Origin: Eimeria necatrix
Taxonomy: Eukaryota > Apicomplexa > Conoidasida > Eucoccidiorida > Eimeriidae
Direction of reading: 5' to 3'
Assembly (NCBI RefSeq): GCF_000499385.1
Contig: NW_013654486.1
Coordinates: forward strand, 1 to 21,971
DNA: 21,971 nucleotides
Below are positions 11,040 through 19,882 of this stretch, in pieces. The notes under the pieces were generated by a model. That model was not told the origin of the DNA. It did no database searches and was given only the letters and a program-made list of their open reading frames with translations. Positions within the stretch are counted from its first letter, which is position 1. Every line of letters starts with the position of its first letter. Position numbers and translations under genes: made by a program.

Positions 11040-12000
11040 ACGACCAACAGTGGAAAAGGGGCCCCTCCAGGGGCCCCTCAGGGGCCCCCTCAAGAAGCCC
11101 ACAGGGCCCCTCAGGGGGCCCCAAAGGGTTCCCACGGGGCCTGAAAGGGGGCCCCTCGAGGGGCCCCCTTTGGGCACCTTAAGGGGTCTCTAGGGGCCCC
11201 TTAGGAGGCACCTTAGGGGGGCCCTGAGGGGGGGCCTTAGGGGCACCCAAAAACACCCTTTGAGGCCACCAGAGGGCCCCCCAAAACCCTAGAGAGTCCA
11301 AAAGGGGCGCCCAACACTCAAGGGGGGCCCCCAGGGAAGACTTGGGAGCCCCTACACCCACAAATGGGTCCTTGGGCTGTTGAGGGGCCCCCAGCGAAGC
11401 AAGGGGGCCCCCAAGTTCTGCAGAAAGTCCCTAACCCCCCAGTGACACCCAAGGGCACCTTTACCTGCAAAACCCCTTCTTGCCACGCAGTGGGGGCCCC
11501 TAGGGAGCAGTGGGGCCCCCTGGGGCCCCCCTTGGGCACCCTCCTGAGGCCCCCACGGGGACCCCCTGGGGCCTCCCCTGGGGCCCCCCTAGGGCGTCCC
11601 CTGGGGCCCTCCTGGGGCCCCAAGTGCAGCAGGGGGGCCCCTGAGAGGTCCGCGGGGGCCCCTTTCGCAGCGAGTGAGCTCCCGTGACGCCTCAAGGGCC
11701 CTAAGCGGTGCGGAGGGGCCCCCAGCACAAACCACTGGGGGCCCCTACCACTGCACGGGGGGCCCCCATTACTGCAAGGGGGCCCCTAGTGCTCAGAGGG
11801 GGGCCCCTGGTACCCCAAGGGGGGCCCCTGCTACCCCAAAGGGGCCCCCAGCACTGATAGGGGGGCCCCCAAGAATGCAAGGGAGGCCCCCAGGACTGCA
11901 AGGGAGGCCCCCAAGGCTGCAAGGGGGGCCCCCAAGACTCCAGGGGGGCCCCCAAGACTGCAGGGGGGCCCCTAATACTGGAGGGGGGGCCCCTGAGTGG
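11040..12000. repeat. GGGGCCCC-core minisatellite block
   Basis: Nearly the whole block is made of units with a G-run followed by a C-run (GGGGCCCC to GGGGGGCCCCC) separated by short AT-containing spacers. Toward the right end the unit becomes regular at about 20-21 bases, with spacers such as AAGACTGCA. Because 21 is a multiple of three, long open frames appear on both strands (Gly/Pro/Ala-rich plus-strand frame at 11674-12141, mirrored minus-strand frame at 11701-12012). They start at non-ATG codons and show no conserved residues, so I treat them as by-products of the repeat. Each core is self-complementary and could fold as a hairpin. Confidence 0.9.
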
Positions 12001-12125
12001 GCAAAAGTCCAAACCTCTTCTTTAAAGCAACTCTTTGCGCCGAAAATTTATCATCTGGAGAAAAGCGGGGGGGGTGAGCTGATAGGGTGGGCTGGCCCGA
12101 GGGGGAGTGGCTCTGCAAAACGCCC

Positions 12126-12745
12126 AAACCCTAAACCCTAAACCCTAAACCCTAAACCCTAAACCCTAAACCCTGGGCCCTGGGAGGAGGGGGCAGCCAA
12201 ACGCAAGAGCTTACCGCTAGGGTGTAAACCCTCTGGCCTTTTTCGTTCAGGTAAAAGCGCAGGTACATCTTCGATCCCAAACCCTAAACCCTAAACCCTA
12301 AACCCTAAACCCTAGGAGATCCCTGGGGGAGGAGGCTGCGAGGGGAAACAAAGAAGCTTCGTCGACCAAATAAAAATTAAAAGCAAACGCCAAATTGCAA
12401 AATGACAAACTGTAAACCCTAAACCCTAAACCCTAAATCCTAGAAGAGGGGAGGCCCCTTTCCCAGAGGGCCTCGGGTCAAGATCAGCCCCACAAAGGCC
12501 CTAAACCCTAAACCCTAAACCCTAGACCCTAAACCCTAAACGCTAATCTACTGACTCCCCAAAAGCTCAACCAAAGCCATTCTTGGTTTTCAGAAGCCAT
12601 TTTGTCGCTGCAACGCTAAACCCTAAACCCTAAACCCTAAACCCTCGGCCCGCCCGGGGGTGTTACTGGGGGCCCACTTCCCGCAGCGGGGCCCAGCAGC
12701 CCAAACCCTCCCTTAGTAAACCCTAAACCCTAATCGCTAAACCCT
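12126..12745. repeat. Cluster of six interstitial telomere-like arrays (AAACCCT)n
   Basis: Arrays of the heptamer AAACCCT lie at 12126-12174 (7 units), 12279-12313 (5), 12414-12440, 12503-12546, 12618-12645 (4) and 12718-12745, all in the same orientation. Non-repetitive spacers of roughly 65-105 bases separate them. A few units are variants (AAATCCT, AGACCCT, AAACGCT). TTTAGGG is the known telomere unit of coccidia, so these are telomere-type repeats at an internal site. The last units lie about 40-70 bases upstream of the start codon of the next gene. Confidence 0.95.
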
Positions 12746-12816
12746 CAAGCTGGCCATGGGGGGGCCAAACCCTAACTTCGCCTCTTAGCGTTTTGCTGCG
12801 CCGAAGGCTGGAGGGA

Positions 12817-12823
12817 ATGTCTT

Positions 12824-12856
<33 letters not shown>

Positions 12857-13616
12857 ATAACGGCTGCAGCAAAAGAAGCAGCAGCAAGGGGACCCAGAGC
12901 TCTCTCAAGGACTTCTTCAGCCCCCACAACGGGGTCCCCAGCAGGGCCCCATTGGGGGCCCCGGGGGCCCCTGGGGGCCCCCATGGGGGCCCCCAGGGGG
13001 TCCCCCAGGGGGGCCCCCTGGGGGCCCCCAATGGGGGCCCCAAAGGGGGGCCCCCCTCAGAAGTCATTGACCTCACAGAGGGCCCCAAGGGGGGGGGGGG
13101 CCCTGGCCAGGGGGCCCCCCAGCCCCATTTGCTGCCAGCCCGGAAGCGGACTCTGCCGTGGGAGCAGCAGCGCGCTGCAGCAGCAGCAGCAGCAGCAGGC
13201 GGTGCTGCCGGGCCCCTGCCAGCAGCAGCAGCAGCAGCAGATCCTGTTGCTGCTGCATGCGCTGCTGCAGGGCTTCCCCTAGCTGGCCTCGGCAGCAGGG
13301 CCCCAGCCACGCTGCGGCTGCTGCTGCCGCTGCGGCAGTGTGTTGCTGCTGCTGCTTCTCATCTGCAGCATTTGCTGCTGCCTGAAGAGCTGCAGTGCAT
13401 GCGCACTTTGGCGGCCCTTTTGGGGGCCCCTTGGCCTGCAGCAGCAGCAGCAGCAGCAGCAGCAGCGCCAGCAGCTGCTGCTGCAGCTAAAGGAGAGGCG
13501 GCGGCAGAAGCAGAAGCAGCAGCAGCAGGCACAGCAGTAACAGCAGACACACACACAGCAGCAACAGCAGCAGCAGCTGCAGGCACAGATGCAGCAGCAA
13601 CTGCAGACGCAAACAT

Positions 13617-13651
<35 letters not shown>

Positions 13652-13795
13652 ACATGCCTGCTGCTGCTGACGAAGCAGCAAACCAAAGCCCCCTCAGCGA
13701 GGGGGCCCAGCTGCTGCTGGCCCGCATGCTGCTGCACCTGCTGCGTCTCAGTTTTGCTCCAGACCGCCCCCCTGCTGCAGCGCGGCGTGTCAGCC

Positions 13796-13837
<42 letters not shown>

Positions 13838-13953
13838 CCTGGATTAGGCTGCCCCCGCTGCTTCGAGTGGCTCGAGAAGTGCCTCATGCTGCTGCTGCGC
13901 TGCGAGAGCTCGTTGGCCGCGGGCTGCTGCTGCTGTGGACTCCCCAGACGCTG

Positions 13954-13991
<38 letters not shown>

Positions 13992-14203
13992 GTGCGGCCG
14001 CTGCGCAGCAGCAGTAGACGGCGTTTGCGCATGCAGCTGGGCCCCCGCGCTGCAGTGCCTTTCTGCTGCTGAAGTCAAAGCAGCAGCAGAAGGGGCCCTG
14101 GGGGCCCTGGGGGCCCTCAAGGAAGTGTGGGGCCCCCCGGGGAAGTTGAAGACCCGGGGAGAGACTGTCTCTTATCTGCAGCAGCTAGCTGCTGGCCACA
14201 AGC

Positions 14204-14236
<33 letters not shown>

Positions 14237-14702
14237 AGCTGGAGGAGTTCTTTGGGGCTGCCGTTTCGAAGGGCCCCGCGAAGCCTCGTGCTGCTGTTCC
14301 TGCTGCTGTTGCTGCTGCTATTCGCAGCGTCCGGGAGGGCCTTGTGAGGGTCTGCTGCTGCTTGGGGAAGCTGCAGCAGCAGCAGCTGCTGCTGCGGTCG
14401 CTGCGGCTGCTGTTTGTTGCAGTGCATGCGCCGCATGCAGCAGCTCTGGGGCCCACAGCAGCAACAGCACCGGGCTACGTTGTTGCTGCTGCCGGCAACA
14501 TTGTGCTGCGCTGCTTGCAGCAGCAGCTGCAGCAGAAGCAGCAGCAGCAGCAGCGGCAGCAGCAGCAGCAGCAGGAGCTGCAGCAGCAGCAGCAGCAGCA
14601 CGAGGAGGAGCTGCTGGCACTGGCCTGTGCTGCCATGCTGCCCGCAGTCTACAGAGTCTCCCATCTTGTAGACCTCGAGCTGAGGAAGCTGCCGCGGCCC
14701 CT

Positions 14703-14734
<32 letters not shown>

Positions 14735-15042
14735 GGCAGCCGCAGGTGTTTTATGAGGTGAAGGCGCTGCTTCCAGGGGCAGCAGCAGCAGCAGACACCC
14801 AGGAAACACCAAACGGTAGCAGCAGCAGCAGCAGCAGCAGCAGCACTGGCACCGACGGCGACGCAGGCACCCACGCGGCCTGCGTGGCAAGCAGCAGCAG
14901 CAGCAACGGCAGCAGCAGCAACGACAGCAGCAGCAACAGCAGCAGCAGCATTGACAGCAGAAGGCCATCAGCAGCAGCAGGCGTTGCAGAAAGCACAGAT
15001 GCTCCAACTGCTGCAGGTGTGCCCCACTGTTTCCCTGCTGCA

Positions 15043-15075
<33 letters not shown>

Positions 15076-15307
15076 ACAGCTGCTGCTGCTGGCGCTGTTG
15101 TTGCTGCAGCAGCAGCAGCTATGAATGAAAGCGAGCAGTCTCGGTTGCTGCCGGTTTGGCGCTGCTGCTGCTGCTGCTGCGCGCACCAGCAGACCCTCGA
15201 CGCAACAGCAGCAGCAGCAGCAACTCGAGAGCAGGTTGTCGATTTTGCTGCTGCTCTTCTGGCGGAGCTGCGAATGTCCTACGCAGCAAGTGAAGCAGCT
15301 AAACCCT

Positions 15308-15343
<36 letters not shown>

Positions 15344-15805
15344 AGAAAGAGGCGCTGCATCTAGCTGCTGTTGCGGAAGCCCTCCTGAGGCTCCACATAA
15401 AAGAGAGGGAAGCAGCACTACAGCAGCAGCAGCAGCAGCAGCAGCAGCACCGGGAAACAGCAGCAAGCTGCAGCAGCTGCGTGAAAGACGAAGATTGTGG
15501 GGCGCCCAAAAGCTGCAGAGAGACCCCACAAGCAGCAGCAGCCGCAGCAGTAGCAGCAGCAGCAAACAGTCCCGCAGCAGCAGCAGCTGCTGCAGCAGAG
15601 GTTTACCTGCTGCGGTTTCGCTCCCCTTATGTTTTGGCTGCAGTGGTGTGGCAGTCTGTCCAGCTGCTGGAGCAGCAGCGGCAGTATGCTGCTGCTGTTG
15701 AGCGGCTGCTGCTGCTGCTGCGGCTGCACGAGCTGTACACTTTCTCCCTCGCAGCAGCAGCAAGCCCAAAGCCACAAGACGACAAAGAGGCTGGCCTGCT
15801 GCACC

Positions 15806-15850
<45 letters not shown>

Positions 15851-16085
15851 TCGGGGTGTACCAAAGCCGCGTGGGCAAGTGGTACAACCGGCTGACGGTG
15901 CTGCTGCTGCAGCACCTGCAGCAGCAGCAGCTAGCTGTTGTCCAGGGAGTTCGCTGCTTAAGAGAAGAAGCACTTTTGCGAAAAGCAGAAAAGCACGAGT
16001 TGGCTCGTCGGCTGATCAAGGCTGCGGTGTCTGTACACCGCAAGGGCCTGGCAGCAAACTGGCAGCAGCTGCAGCAGCAAGCGCG

Positions 16086-16116
<31 letters not shown>

Positions 16117-16213
16117 GTTTGCATTGCCACCGACAGCAGCGAGTCAGACGCAGGCGGACACACATCTTCCGGCGCCAGGCGGCGCCGCGACGCCAGCAGC
16201 AGCAGCAGCAACA

Positions 16214-16255
<42 letters not shown>

Positions 16256-17160
16256 GCAGCACAGAGCGCCCAGTAGCGCGCAGGGGAAGGCGAAGAAATC
16301 TTCGCGGGCGTCTCCGCGCTCCCCCAAGTAAGCGGCGAAAAGCTGCAGAAGCAGCAGCAGCAGCAGCAGCAGCAAATACCGGCAGCAGCAGCAGCAGCAG
16401 CGAGCCACGTGCGGGGACCGAGGATAAGGAGCAGCAGGAGCAGCAGCAGGAGCAGCAGCACGAGTTTCTGGCGCTGCTGCCCCGCGACGTGCACGCGGCG
16501 GTGCTGGAGGAGTACAAGGAGCAGCAGCAGCTGCAGCAGCTGCTGCCGGTGTCAGTGGTGACTGCGCGGCCGCTAGCAGCAGCAGCAGCAGCAGGAAGAA
16601 GCAGCATTTTTGTGGGCTGGGATGGCCAGCTGCTGCGGGTGGAGCAGCTCGCGCTGCAGCACTATTTCATTTGCGGCAGCTGGCGTGGGGCCCACGACGA
16701 AGGTGCTGCGCTGCGTTCTCTGTTTCTAATACTCACTGCAGCGCAGCAGCAGCAGCAGCAGCTGCTGCAGCAGCAGCAGCAGTTGCTGCAGCAGCAGCCG
16801 CAGCAGCAGCGGGCCGGCAGCGCCGCTGCGCAGCTTGCGCTCCCGAGTGAGAACGGACTGCAGCAGCTGCAGCAGCTGCCGCTGCTGCAGCAGGGAGAGG
16901 CAGCAGCAGCAGGTGCAGCAGCAACAAACAATGGCGGCCTCGCTGTTGTGTTCCTGCCAGCAGCAGACCCAGCGGTCCAGCAGCTGCTGCTGCCGGAGCA
17001 GCAGCAGCTGCTGCAGCAGCTGCTGCAGCAGCTGCAGCGCAGCAGCCGCGCCGAAGTGCATGCGCTCGTCAAGCGCGCTGTTGCTGCAGTGTACGGACAG
17101 CAAATCCGTGGGGTCTGTTGGGTTTGGGAGGCGCGTGAAGAGGGGCAGTACGCAATGGCA

Positions 17161-17201
<41 letters not shown>

Positions 17202-17333
17202 GGAGGATAGACTGGGCAGCAGCCAGTTTGATGCGGAGGGAGAAGAGGAGACGGAGGTAGATTTCGAGGGCCTTGACAACGTGGACATCGCGGTGCTGCC
17301 CTCGCAGCAGCAGCAGCAGCCGCAGCAGCAGCC

Positions 17334-17366
<33 letters not shown>

Positions 17367-17511
17367 CAAAGCAGCAGACTGCGCCGAGTTCTACGCCCGA
17401 ATTGCTGCAGCTATTGGGGGCCCCGCCCTCGCAGCAATCTTTTCGCTTTTGGGCGAAGACTACAGAAGTTGGGCCCCTGGGCTTCCGGACCTCATTCTCT
17501 GGAGACCTCGC

Positions 17512-17565
<54 letters not shown>

Positions 17566-17688
17566 GAGCAGGAGCAGCAGCAGCAGGAGCAGCAGCAGCA
17601 GCAGCGCGAAGCGCCGTCGAAGCAAGAGAAGCCGGAGGAGCAGGAGAAACCCCACAATCAGCTCCGGGCAGGAGAGGCACAAGAAACC

Positions 17689-17766
<78 letters not shown>

Positions 17767-17966
17767 AAAGAGCAAGACTGCTGCGCAGACTGGGAGGTGA
17801 TGCTGGTTGAGGTGAAGGGCCCCCGAGACTCTCTTTCAGACAAACAGAAGTGCGCGCAGCTTCTTGGGGCCCCTCTGTTTCATTTTGCTGCTGCTGCTTC
17901 CTTTTGTGTCTTTTGCTTCTTTGCTTCTTTATTTGCTGCTTCGCCCGTCTCGCGCTGGTTTCAACG

Positions 17967-18008
<42 letters not shown>

Positions 18009-18276
18009 TCTTGTGGCAGTCGTGGCTGTTGCTCCAGGTGCAGTTGCTGTGCTGCTGTCTACCTGCAGTTGCTGCTGCTGCTGCAGATGCTGCTCTTGCT
18101 GCTGCTGCTGCTGCAGATGCTCCTCTTGCTGCTGCTGCTGCTGCTGCTGCTGCAGTTTGTTTTAGGCTTATGTGGGGACGCTGCGTCTGCAGGTGTTGGC
18201 TGCTGCGGCTGCTGTCGTTGGGCCTAAAGGCTGAAATTTGCAAAGTGGCAGAGCCGGAGGTCACTGACCGCATGCT

Positions 18277-18322
<46 letters not shown>

Positions 18323-18411
18323 AGGGAGCAGCACAGCGAGCAAGAAGCTCAGGAAGGGGAGGCTGGCGAGGCCCCTGCATCTGCCAAGGCTGCTCGAGGG
18401 AGACACAGGAA

Positions 18412-18452
<41 letters not shown>

Positions 18453-18571
18453 AGCGGCGGCAGCAAAAGGGCCCCAAGCCCAAACGGGGTGTACGTACAC
18501 CGCAGCTCAGGACCCTCGCTAGCGAACCCGATGCTGCTGCAATTGCGCGGATAGAGGGGGTCGGGCGTTAG
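12817..18571 (+). CDS. FAN1: FAN1-type structure-specific nuclease (VRR-NUC), two exons
   Basis: This encodes a nuclear DNA repair nuclease of the Fanconi-associated nuclease 1 family, acting on interstrand crosslinks, flaps and repeat extrusions. Model: exons 12817-17849 and 18193-18571, 1803 residues, versus about 1017 in human. The first in-frame ATG is 12817; the frame is open back to a stop at 12724. Visible in order: PCNA-binding motif QSSLKDFF (27-34); winged-helix-like region (about 293-373, ending in a WIR motif and a GRGLLLLW strand); SAP-like helix pair (about 415-461); TPR-like region (about 929-971); RVGKWYNRL block (about 1018); VEQLALQHY then AHDEG with catalytic Glu1295; IGGPALAAIF (about 1530); GLPDLILW with Asp1558; LVEVKGP with Glu1665 and Lys1667. 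After the intron come CWLLRLLSLG and LKAEICKV, matching the family C-terminus. I see no N-terminal UBZ zinc finger. CAG/CTG tracts supply most of the extra length. A basic tail (about 1760-1790) resembles a nuclear localisation signal. Identity is strong; undetected introns in the long first exon cannot be excluded. Confidence 0.9.
12895..12918 (+). other. PCNA-interacting (PIP-box) motif in FAN1
   Basis: Codons 27-34 read Gln-Ser-Ser-Leu-Lys-Asp-Phe-Phe, an exact match to the PIP-box consensus Q-x-x-(L/I/M)-x-x-(F/Y)-(F/Y). Basic residues precede it (KR and K at about 19-24) and Ser-Pro follows. It sits in an otherwise disordered N-terminus, the usual location. A weaker copy lacking the Gln, with KLEEFF, occurs at about residues 474-479 (14236-14253). 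Confidence 0.75.
17512..17787 (+). repeat. CAG-rich insertion inside the VRR-NUC active-site hairpin
   Basis: Between the strand LILWRP carrying catalytic Asp1558 and the strand MLVEVKG carrying Glu1665/Lys1667 lie about 92 extra residues, mostly Gln with Glu- and Lys-containing interruptions. In human FAN1 the two catalytic positions are 15 residues apart; here they are 107 apart. The tract is mainly CAG with scattered CAA and GAG codons. Structurally the insertion replaces a short beta-hairpin turn, so it would loop out from the nuclease core. Confidence 0.85.
17850..18192 (+). other. FAN1 intron, CTG-rich
   Basis: The donor is GTGCGC immediately after the codons for SDKQ, and the acceptor is TCTGCAG before the codons for CWLLRLL. 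Splicing joins two bases (AA) to one base (G) to give Lys and restores the conserved KQ-x-x-WL motif of FAN1, which the unspliced frame lacks. The 343-base intron holds several long CTG tracts (about 17966-18005, 18070-18155) that remain open in frame. A naive reading would therefore run on into a poly-Ala/poly-Cys tail and stop near 18165. Confidence 0.8.
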
Positions 18572-18575
18572 GCCT

Positions 18576-18610
18576 AAACCCTAAACCCTAAACCCTAAAC
18601 CCTAAACCCT
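18576..18610. repeat. Telomere-like array (AAACCCT)5 just after the FAN1 stop codon
   Basis: Five exact AAACCCT units begin four bases after the TAG stop (18569-18571). They are in the same orientation as the arrays upstream of the gene, so telomere-type repeats abut both ends of the FAN1 coding region. Confidence 0.95.
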
Positions 18611-18679
18611 AGAGCCGCTTTTCCTAAGCCGAAGCACCTGCAGCGGCAGCCAGCCGAAGGCCTGCTAACCAGGAGCGTC

Positions 18680-18762
18680 TAAACCCTAGGGTTTACAAGG
18701 GGCCGCCTTTAGGGTTTAGGGTTTTAGGGTTTAGGGTTTAGAGTTTAGAGTTTAGGGTTTAG
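18680..18762. repeat. Telomere-unit palindrome followed by a (TTTAGGG) array
   Basis: At 18680-18695 two units meet head to head as TAAACCCTAGGGTTTA, a perfect 16-base palindrome. From 18708 to 18762 a run in TTTAGGG orientation follows, with variants (one extra T, two TTTAGAG units). The orientation is opposite to the array at 18576-18610, so the two could pair as an inverted repeat with a loop of about 100 bases. Confidence 0.93.
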
Positions 18763-18831
18763 GCGTGGCCAGTGCTTGGGCCAGGAAGGAGGCAGATGAA
18801 ATCAATAGAAGCAAAGCGGGCAAAGCTCACG

Positions 18832-19085
18832 GCAAAACCCTAAACCCTAATTCCTAAACCCTAGCCAAACTCTGAACCTCCGTGAAACCCTAAACCCTAG
18901 CCGAGCTCTGGACTTTGCCAAACCCTAAACCCTAGCCGAACCCTCGCCAAGCTCCAAACCCTAGCCAACCCCAAGGCCCTGGCGAAGACCAAGTCCAGGC
19001 CAATCCCTTAGCCCTTTCCAAACCCTAAACCCTAGCAAACCCTAAATCCTAGTCCGGTACGAAGCCAAGGCCAAACCCTAAACCA
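18832..19085. repeat. Dispersed degenerate telomere-like units
   Basis: Short pairs of AAACCCT units recur, separated by related spacers containing GCC(A/G)A(A/G)CTCT-like sequence. Successive CTAGCC junctions lie near 18861, 18897, 18932 and 18961 (spacing about 29-36 bases), which suggests a higher-order repeat built from telomere units plus spacer. Units decay toward the right end (AAATCCT and isolated AAACCCT). I see no open frame of interest. Confidence 0.8.
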
Positions 19086-19170
19086 TCGCCAGTCTTTCGT
19101 AAGCAGCCCTTTACAAGCAGCGGGAGCCGGGATAGCCGTGCCCCGATACCCAACTCATGTCCAGTTAAGG

Positions 19171-19200
19171 GTTTAGGGTTTAGGGTTTAGGGTTTAGGGT
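19171..19200. repeat. Telomere-like array (TTTAGGG)4
   Basis: Four units in TTTAGGG orientation lie between the FAN1 and NOP2 genes, opposite in orientation to the neighbouring AAACCCT units at 18832-19085 and 19375-19388. Confidence 0.93.
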
Positions 19201-19259
19201 CTGGAGCTGGGTGTCACGGCATAGATAGGGGCTCGCGCCGCGGGATCTGCATCCTTTCA

Positions 19260-19530
19260 AAGGTTTAGTTGAATTAAATAGTAAATAATTAATTTAAAAT
19301 GCATTTTAAATTCAAAATGCGCTATAAATTAATTGAAATGAATTCAAAAAGCTGGAAAACCCTCAAGAGCCACAAAACCCTAAACCCTAGCCGAGGCCCC
19401 CGCCGTGTGTCGGTGGCATATGCCCCACAGCTGTGGGGCCCGGGGGCCCCTTTGTTTCTCTTTATTTTATTTCATTTCTTCTTTATTTTAAATTAAAAAT
19501 ATTAAAATATTTAAAATATATTTAAATTCG
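19260..19530. repeat. Two AT-rich blocks with a GGGGCCCC spacer and a short AAACCCT run
   Basis: Positions 19265-19350 and 19451-19530 are almost purely A/T (TTTAAA, AATTAA and ATTTAAAAT motifs), while the sequence between them is GC-rich with GGGGCCCC cores. Two AAACCCT units lie at 19375-19388. A similar AT-only block reappears in a NOP2 intron at 20445-20530. The abrupt switches from over 90 percent A/T to over 80 percent G/C within a few bases are visible by eye. No gene is apparent. Confidence 0.85.
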
Positions 19531-19599
19531 AAAGTGGCAGAAAACAGAAGCCGCTGGGGGGCCCCAGAAGACTAGAACGGGGGCTTCTTGGGGGCCCCG

Positions 19600-19752
19600 C
19601 TGCTGCTGCTGCTGTGCTGCTGCTGCTGCTGCTGCTGCTTCTTTCTTGGCTTTGCGGTCCTTCATGCTTGCATCTGTTTTATCTCGAAACTAAACCCTAA
19701 ACCCTAAACCCTAAGCCCTGCCTCGCGAGAGCCTCTTTAGAAGCCCGAGGCT

Positions 19753-19795
<43 letters not shown>

Positions 19796-19860
19796 CCAAC
19801 GGCGGCTGCCGCAGCAGCAGCCGCCGCAACAGCAGCAGCAGCAGCAGCAAGTTGCAGCAT
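19600..19860. repeat. CTG, AAACCCT and CAG tracts upstream of NOP2
   Basis: CTG tracts run at 19600-19639. AAACCCT units lie at 19692-19714. Thirteen uninterrupted CAG units span 19755-19793, and an interrupted CAG/CCG tract follows to about 19850. All are outside any gene I recognise and fall within 300 bases upstream of the NOP2 start codon, so they would lie in its promoter or 5' leader. Confidence 0.9.
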
Positions 19861-19882
19861 TTAGTTTTAAACTGCAGCAGAG

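Noticed and set aside
11674..12141. Gly/Pro/Ala-rich open frames on both strands over the GGGGCCCC block
   Set aside because: They are explained by a repeat unit that is a multiple of three. Starts are not ATG, both strands are open equally, and the plus-strand frame runs on into telomere-type units.
12126..12745. A true chromosome end
   Set aside because: The arrays are short, interrupted by unique spacers and followed by two conserved genes; similar arrays occur in both orientations across the next 9 kb.
12793..12816. Starting FAN1 at 12793
   Set aside because: The codon there is TTG; the first in-frame ATG is 12817, so the eight extra residues are unlikely to be translated in a eukaryote.
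16726..17775. Long minus-strand frame of about 349 codons inside FAN1 (and a 326-codon one at 15627-16607)
   Set aside because: CAG/CTG tracts lack stop codons in all six frames, so long antisense frames are expected. Their products are runs of Leu, Cys or Ala with no conserved motif, whereas the plus strand carries clear FAN1 blocks.
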